A stretch of DNA of 64,000 nt from Sideroxydans sp. (GTDB taxonomy: Bacteria > Pseudomonadota > Gammaproteobacteria > Burkholderiales > Gallionellaceae): the NCBI GenBank assembly GCA_027310725.1, contig DAIDAG010000080.1, positions 1-64,000 on the forward strand, given 5' to 3'. The notes below the pieces were generated by a model, which was given only the letters and a program-made list of their open reading frames with translations, did not search any database and had not been told where the DNA came from. This document shows positions 59,609 to 64,000 of the stretch, one piece after another (position 1 is the stretch's first letter; each line of letters begins with the position of its first letter). A program made the position numbers and the translations under genes.

Positions 59609-61033
59609 ATGCGAATCAGTACCGCCACCATCTATAGCTCGAACGTATCCAACATGAACAATCTCGAGGCGCAGATTGCTCAAACCCAACAGCAGATTTC
59701 GACCGGGAACCGTATCCAGTCGCCGGCCGATGATCCTACCGGTGCGGCGCGCATCATTGAGCTCAATCAGGCCAATTCGGTAAACACCCAATATGGCACC
59801 AACAATACTGCCGCTCAAAACACCCTTTCATTATCCGAGAACGTTCTGCAAAGCGTGACGACGCTGCTGCAGAGCGTGAAGTCGACTGCGGTGAATGCGG
59901 CGAACGGTGTGCTGACCACCTCCGACCGCCAATCGTTGGCGACCAGCTTGCAGGGCCAATTGCAGGAATTGCTGGGGCTGGCAAACAGCACGGACGGCAC
60001 CGGAAATTACCTTTTTTCGGGTTCAAAAGGCAACACACAGCCCTTTGTGAATACTCCCGCCGGCATCGCTTACCAGGGCGACAGTTTGCAGCGCAACATA
60101 CAGGTAAGCCCGACAAGACAGATCGCCAGCACCGACGTGGGCACGGATATCTTCATGAAGGTGAGAAACGGGAATGGAACATTCACCGCCTCTTCAGGCT
60201 TGACCCTGGGTATCAGCGCAAACATAGCCGTGGGGGCAACGTCGGTGACTGTGGCCAACACCGGTGCTCTGGTGCCGGGCATGCCGATCACCGGGGGCGG
60301 GTTCCCGGCCGGAACAACGGTCGCCAGCATCACAGATGCAACGCACTTCGTTGCTTCCAATCCGGCAACAACAGCCACGGCCGCGGGGCAGACCATCCAG
60401 TTTGCCAATACAGGCACGGGGACAGGCATCATCAGCACCGGTGCGGTGATCAATCCTGCTTTATACAACAATAACACTTACCAGCTGTCATTCAGCGTAG
60501 TCGCCGGAGTGACTACCTATTCCGTGACCGATGTGACCAATCCTGCCGCTCCCGTCGCTGTTGCCGGTCAAACCAACGTCGCTTACACCAGCGGCAATGC
60601 CATCAATTTCAACGGCATTCAGGTGCAAATCAACGGAGCGCCTGCGAATGGCGATGTGTTCAGTGTCTCGCCTAGCGCCAATCAGGGCATCTTCGCTACC
60701 TTATCCAACCTGATCAATACCCTGAAATCGCCGGCAGCGCCGGGCGGTACTTCTTTCAATCAAAGTGTGAACGATGCATTGGGGAACATCGATCAGGGTT
60801 TGAATAATATCCTGACCGTACGCGCTTCGATGGGGTCCCGCCTGAACGAACTGACTGCCCTGCAAAACACCGTCAGCCAGCAGGGGCTGCAATACCAGCA
60901 AACGCTGACGTCCATCCAGGGTACGGACTACAACAAGGCCATCAGCGATCTGACACAGCAGCACACCGCGCTACAGGCAGCACAACAATCGTTTGCTTCT
61001 ATATCCAAATTGTCGCTGTTCAACTACCTGTAA
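59609..61033 (+). CDS. flgL: Hook-filament junction protein FlgL (HAP3) with extra beta-rich module
   Basis: 474 residues against about 317 in Salmonella; ATG 59609 after AGGAG. The flagellin-like termini are visible (MRISTATIYSSNVSNMNNLEAQIAQ, ADDPTGAARIIELNQ, and the C-terminal LNELTALQNTVSQQGLQYQQTL). The middle has an insertion (about 191-270) with SVTVANTGALVPGMPITGGG and FPAGTTVASITDATHF, similar to the module in FlgE. It connects FlgK to the filament. It ends the fla gene run; no T-tract terminator is visible in 61034-61140. Confidence 0.95.
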   Translation: MRISTATIYSSNVSNMNNLEAQIAQTQQQISTGNRIQSPADDPTGAARIIELNQANSVNTQYGTNNTAAQNTLSLSENVLQSVTTLLQSVKSTAVNAANGVLTTSDRQSLATSLQGQLQELLGLANSTDGTGNYLFSGSKGNTQPFVNTPAGIAYQGDSLQRNIQVSPTRQIASTDVGTDIFMKVRNGNGTFTASSGLTLGISANIAVGATSVTVANTGALVPGMPITGGGFPAGTTVASITDATHFVASNPATTATAAGQTIQFANTGTGTGIISTGAVINPALYNNNTYQLSFSVVAGVTTYSVTDVTNPAAPVAVAGQTNVAYTSGNAINFNGIQVQINGAPANGDVFSVSPSANQGIFATLSNLINTLKSPAAPGGTSFNQSVNDALGNIDQGLNNILTVRASMGSRLNELTALQNTVSQQGLQYQQTLTSIQGTDYNKAISDLTQQHTALQAAQQSFASISKLSLFNYL

Positions 61034-61212
61034 ATTCCTTCCGTTTTGATGCGGCGTGCAAGGTTTCCCTTGCATCCCGTCATTTCCGGTGCCTGAATCC
61101 CGGCGTTTCTGAAATCTATTGTGGCTGACGACTGCATTGCTCTGTGCAGTTAGAATGCGCGGATGCGGAACCGGACAATGCAACCCGGTTCCTTGGATTG
61201 CCATTAACCCAG

Positions 61213-62601
61213 ATGCATCTCACGGTCATGATAGACAAGGAACGCACGGAAGCCGAAGCGCTTTTCTTCCAGGGTACCCGCTGCATGGAAACCGGCGATG
61301 TCGCCGGCGCAGAAGCCTGCTTCAGGCAAGCTGTGCAAATCGTGCCGGACTTTGCCGAGGCCTATGCCAATCTCGGCCTGATGCTGGACAGGAAGTTTGA
61401 TACGGATGCCGCCGAGATCTGTTATCGGCGATCCATCGAACTTGCCCCGGGCTATTCGCAAACTCATCTGAACCTTGGGGTGCTGTGCGCCGGCAAGAAG
61501 CGATTCGCCGAAGCTGAGGCAGCCTATGAGCAAGCAATCGCGCTTGAGCCGGGGTCTCCGGTGGGGTGGTCGAATCTTGGTGTGCTCTATGCTTGCATGA
61601 AACGGGAAGCAGAGGCGGAACAATGCTACCGCAGGGCGCTGTCTTTGAATGACTCCTATAGAACGGCCCGCTTCAACTTCAGCTATCTGCTATTGCGCCA
61701 GGGTCGGTTTGAAGAAGGCTGGGAGTGTCTGGAGGCCCGCAACTGGTACACAGAACCGGCTGCCCGATTCGATTGCCCGCGCTGGCAGGGCGAAGCAGTC
61801 GCCGGCAAATCGGTCCTGATCGTTTACGAGGCCGGTCTCGGCGATGTGATCCAGTTTTGCCGTTACGCGGAAGTGCTGAAGGAGCGCGGTGCAGCGTCGA
61901 TCACCATGATCTGTCATCCGCCCTTGAAGGCATTGCTGGAAGGGCTGGAAAGCGTGAATAGCGTGGTTTCCTTCGACGAGAAATTACCGGCATCCGGCTG
62001 GGATTTCTGGACCCCGCTTCTGAGCATTCCATACCACTGTAAAACCGATTTCGATTCCATCCCGGCAAAGATTCCCTATCTGGCAGCGCCGCATGACCTG
62101 GTCGAAAAGTGGGCCGCACTGTTACCAAAAAACGGGATCCGAGTCGGTTTGGTGTGGAAGGGAAACACCCAATTCGAAAATGATGCAGACAGGTCGCTTC
62201 CATCGCTTGATGTGCTGGCCTCTTTGGGGTCGGTAGCCGATGTGAGCTTTATCAGCCTGCAGAAAGGCGCCGGCGAAGATGATGCGATTCAGCCGCCCGA
62301 TGGATTGCATCTGATCCATATTGGCTCGCAGCTGACGGATTTTGCCGATACCGCAGCTGCCGTGATGAATCTCGATCTGGTCATCTGCGTCGACACTGCG
62401 GTCGCTCATCTGGCAGGAGCGCTCGGGAAGCCTTGCTGGGTCTTGTTGCCGGATTACAAGACAGACTGGCGCTGGTTGACGGATCGCGAGGATACGCCGT
62501 GGTACCCCGGCATCATGCGCCTCTTTCGCCAGCCCGCGATGGGCGACTGGGGCTCAGTCGTTGCCGAGGTGGTCGCCGCGTTGGAGCAATGGGAAAAGTA
62601 A
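61213..62601 (+). CDS. TPR protein with heptosyltransferase-like (GT9-type) C-terminal domain
   Basis: The frame is open from GTG 61144, but the first 23 residues look non-coding; ATG 61213 or 61228 is likelier, none with a good ribosome-binding site. Residues about 10-160 contain four TPR units (AEAYANLGLMLDRKFDTDAAEICYRRSIELAP and similar). The C-terminal half has a Rossmann-like glycosyltransferase fold: SVLIVYEAGLGDVIQFCRY, IRVGLVWKGN and VICVDTAVAHLAGALGKPCWVLLP, as in GT9-like proteins. Proteins of this architecture occur near flagellar and polysaccharide genes. A role in flagellin or envelope glycosylation is suggested by position only. Confidence 0.8.
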   Translation: MHLTVMIDKERTEAEALFFQGTRCMETGDVAGAEACFRQAVQIVPDFAEAYANLGLMLDRKFDTDAAEICYRRSIELAPGYSQTHLNLGVLCAGKKRFAEAEAAYEQAIALEPGSPVGWSNLGVLYACMKREAEAEQCYRRALSLNDSYRTARFNFSYLLLRQGRFEEGWECLEARNWYTEPAARFDCPRWQGEAVAGKSVLIVYEAGLGDVIQFCRYAEVLKERGAASITMICHPPLKALLEGLESVNSVVSFDEKLPASGWDFWTPLLSIPYHCKTDFDSIPAKIPYLAAPHDLVEKWAALLPKNGIRVGLVWKGNTQFENDADRSLPSLDVLASLGSVADVSFISLQKGAGEDDAIQPPDGLHLIHIGSQLTDFADTAAAVMNLDLVICVDTAVAHLAGALGKPCWVLLPDYKTDWRWLTDREDTPWYPGIMRLFRQPAMGDWGSVVAEVVAALEQWEK

Positions 62602-62611
62602 AGGATGCGTA

Positions 62612-63382
62612 TCATTCGGCGAGGGTGGGGTATAACTTTACCGCGACGAATAACAGTGCGCAGAATACAGCAAGCAAAACCGAAAAATCCACAGCGTAAC
62701 CATGAATGCTTTCCCCTCCCGTGATCATGAGCCCGCGCAGCGCGTCGATCAGGTAAGTCAGCGGGTTGATCTGTGCGATGAAACGCAACCAGCCCGGCAT
62801 GATCTCCAGCGGATAGATCGCATTGCTCGCGAAGAACATGGGCATGGTCAGGAGCTGGCCTATTCCCATGAAACGTTCGCGCGTCTTGACGATGCAGGCG
62901 ATGACGAGCGAGAACGTGGCAAAGATCCCCGAGCCCAGCATCACGCTGACCAGTACCGCGAAGATCGCGAACGGATCCAGCCTGAGCGAAACATGCATCA
63001 CGAATGCGATGAGATAAATGACCGTCGCCTGCAGAAGGCCGCGGAATCCGGCGGCAACCGCCTTGCCGAATACCAGGGAAATGCGCAGCGCGGGGCTGAC
63101 CAGTAGTTTATGCACCACGCCCAGGTCGCGCTCCCAGATGATCGCGATGCCGTAGAAGATCGCGCTGAACAGAACGCTCTGCGCGAGTATCCCCGGCGTG
63201 ATGAAAGCGAGGTAGCTCAACTGCCCGGTCTGTATGCCGCGAACCTGGGCGAGTACCTGCCCGAATACCACCAGCCACAGCAACGGCTGCACCGCGCGCG
63301 AGATGATCTCGGTCGGGTCGCGGATCAGCTTGATCAGCTCGACTTGCACGATGGCGGCGCTTTCACGGATGAATCGTTTCAT
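62612..63382 (-). CDS. ABC-2 type transporter permease
   Basis: 256 residues with six hydrophobic segments. The N-terminus IVQVELIKLIRDPTEIISRAVQPLLWLVVFG and the C-terminal half with FFASNAIYPLEIMPGWLRFIAQINPLTYLIDALRG are typical of ABC-2 exporters of the DrrB/NodJ type. It is encoded just downstream of its ATPase (12-bp gap) on the minus strand and is convergent with the TPR gene, ten bases apart. The substrate (drug, lipid or polysaccharide) cannot be read from the sequence. Confidence 0.92.
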   Translation of the reverse strand: MKRFIRESAAIVQVELIKLIRDPTEIISRAVQPLLWLVVFGQVLAQVRGIQTGQLSYLAFITPGILAQSVLFSAIFYGIAIIWERDLGVVHKLLVSPALRISLVFGKAVAAGFRGLLQATVIYLIAFVMHVSLRLDPFAIFAVLVSVMLGSGIFATFSLVIACIVKTRERFMGIGQLLTMPMFFASNAIYPLEIMPGWLRFIAQINPLTYLIDALRGLMITGGESIHGYAVDFSVLLAVFCALLFVAVKLYPTLAE

Positions 63383-63394
63383 TGGAATAACCTG

Positions 63395-64000
63395 TCAGCC
63401 GAGTCGATGGGCTGTTCTGCGGTTCTGCACGATCTCGCGGAAAGTGCCGCTCTCCTGGATGGAGCCGCCCGCGTAATGCACGAACACGTCGTCCATGTTG
63501 GCGCCTTCCCCGAGTCCGGCGCGCAACTCGGCAGGTTTGCCGACCACACTGATCTTCCCCCTGTGCAGTATCGCCAGATTGTCGCAAAGCGCTTCTGCCT
63601 CTTCCATGTCGTGCGTGGTGATGAGTACCGTCATGCCATGGTTGCGCCGGAGATCGATCAGACGATCCCACACTGTGTGGCGCGCAACGGGGTCAAGCCC
63701 GATCGTCGGCTCATCCAGGAACAGGATCGCTGGGCGATGCAGCATGGCCTGGGCCAGTTCAAGCCTGCGTATCATGCCGCCGGAGTAGGTGCGTACCAGC
63801 TTGTCTGCAGAGTCGACCAGGCTCATGAACTCCAGCGCATTTTCGATCCGCTCTTTTCTCTCTGTTGCGGGTATGTCATAGAGCTTGGCCGACAGACGCA
63901 GATTCTCATAGCCGGTCAGTGCGCCGTCGGCAGACAGGAGCTGCGATACATAGCCGATGCGCCGCCTGACGTCCGCCGGGGACCGGATGATATCGAAACC
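63395..64000 (-). CDS. ABC transporter ATP-binding protein, N-terminus outside window
   Basis: The frame continues to the window edge on the minus strand; the ORF-track start at 63826 is an internal Met. The Q-loop (YVSQLL), signature TYSGGMIRRLELAQ, Walker B AILFLDEPTIGLDP and the switch His in ITTHDMEEAEAL are seen; Walker A lies beyond base 64000. It is of the DrrA-like family and couples ATP hydrolysis to the permease encoded immediately downstream. It would act at the cytoplasmic membrane. Confidence 0.93.
   Translation of the reverse strand, partial: GFDIIRSPADVRRRIGYVSQLLSADGALTGYENLRLSAKLYDIPATERKERIENALEFMSLVDSADKLVRTYSGGMIRRLELAQAMLHRPAILFLDEPTIGLDPVARHTVWDRLIDLRRNHGMTVLITTHDMEEAEALCDNLAILHRGKISVVGKPAELRAGLGEGANMDDVFVHYAGGSIQESGTFREIVQNRRTAHRLG

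Noticed and set aside
61100-61160. Sigma70 promoter before the TPR-GT9 gene
   Set aside because: TTGTGG and TAGAAT are 26 bp apart, too far for a functional -35/-10 pair.
1-64000. CRISPR arrays, tRNA/rRNA genes, intact insertion sequences or prophage genes
   Set aside because: None was recognised in the sequence; the repeats seen are short palindromes without regular spacers, and no transposase or integrase ORF is present.

Overview
The window reads as a chromosomal segment of a motile, piliated betaproteobacterium. A Gallionellaceae-like neutrophilic Fe(II) oxidiser (Sideroxydans/Gallionella type) is the best guess from gene content: flhDC-controlled flagella, a periplasmic multiheme cytochrome c plus outer-membrane barrel cluster, a sucCD/TerC/Usp block, chemoreceptors with c-type heme motifs, and two stator sets. 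The taxon is inference from gene content and style only; no 16S gene or tRNA was seen.

Layout. (i) 1-3990: two multiheme c-type cytochromes (the first cut by the window edge) and a TPR/beta-barrel outer-membrane protein, probably an electron-transfer conduit across the envelope. (ii) 4205-7542: sucC-sucD with a Fur-box-like palindrome upstream, then a TerC-family membrane protein and a universal stress protein. (iii) 7642-20027: an unbroken eight-gene signalling island. It holds a CHASE2 Ser/Thr kinase, a PP2C phosphatase, an FHA protein, a CHASE2 class III cyclase, a metallo-beta-lactamase-fold cyclic-nucleotide phosphodiesterase candidate, a cNMP-binding/rhodanese protein, a GAF-PilB/GspE-type ATPase and a GAF-HD-GYP protein. 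It therefore combines protein phosphorylation, cyclic nucleotide and possibly c-di-GMP signalling next to a secretion/pilus ATPase. (iv) 20184-22580: a sigma54-type promoter, a type IV pilin, a perfect terminator and a multi-TM/TPR protein that may glycosylate the pilin.

(v) 22658-46134: the flagellar/chemotaxis block, flhDC, motAB, three MCPs each with a periplasmic CXXCH, cheV-cheV-cheY-cheZ-cheA-cheR-cheB (methylesterase domain only), flhB-flhA-flhF-flhG-fliA and motCD. (vi) 46135-48420: a lower-quality interval with a frameshifted reductase pseudogene, degenerate repeat-like DNA, a small AT-rich ORF with a good terminator, and a lipoprotein. (vii) 48421-61033: flgN, flgM and flgA on the minus strand, divergent from flgBCDEFGHIJKL. 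(viii) 61213-64000: a TPR/glycosyltransferase-like protein, then a minus-strand ABC-2 exporter whose ATPase is cut by the window end.

Regulation is unusually legible. Close matches to the sigma28 (FliA) promoter TAAAGTTT-N11-GCCGATAA precede flgK, flgM, motA and the first MCP. In three of these four the TAA stop codon of the upstream gene is itself the start of the -35 element. A further strong match lies about 210 bp upstream of flhD and is followed 52 bp later by a bulged hairpin plus T-tract, which predicts a short FliA-dependent RNA (or attenuated feed-forward transcript) ahead of the flagellar master operon. That element, the signalling island and the three heme-motif chemoreceptors are the parts most worth following up.
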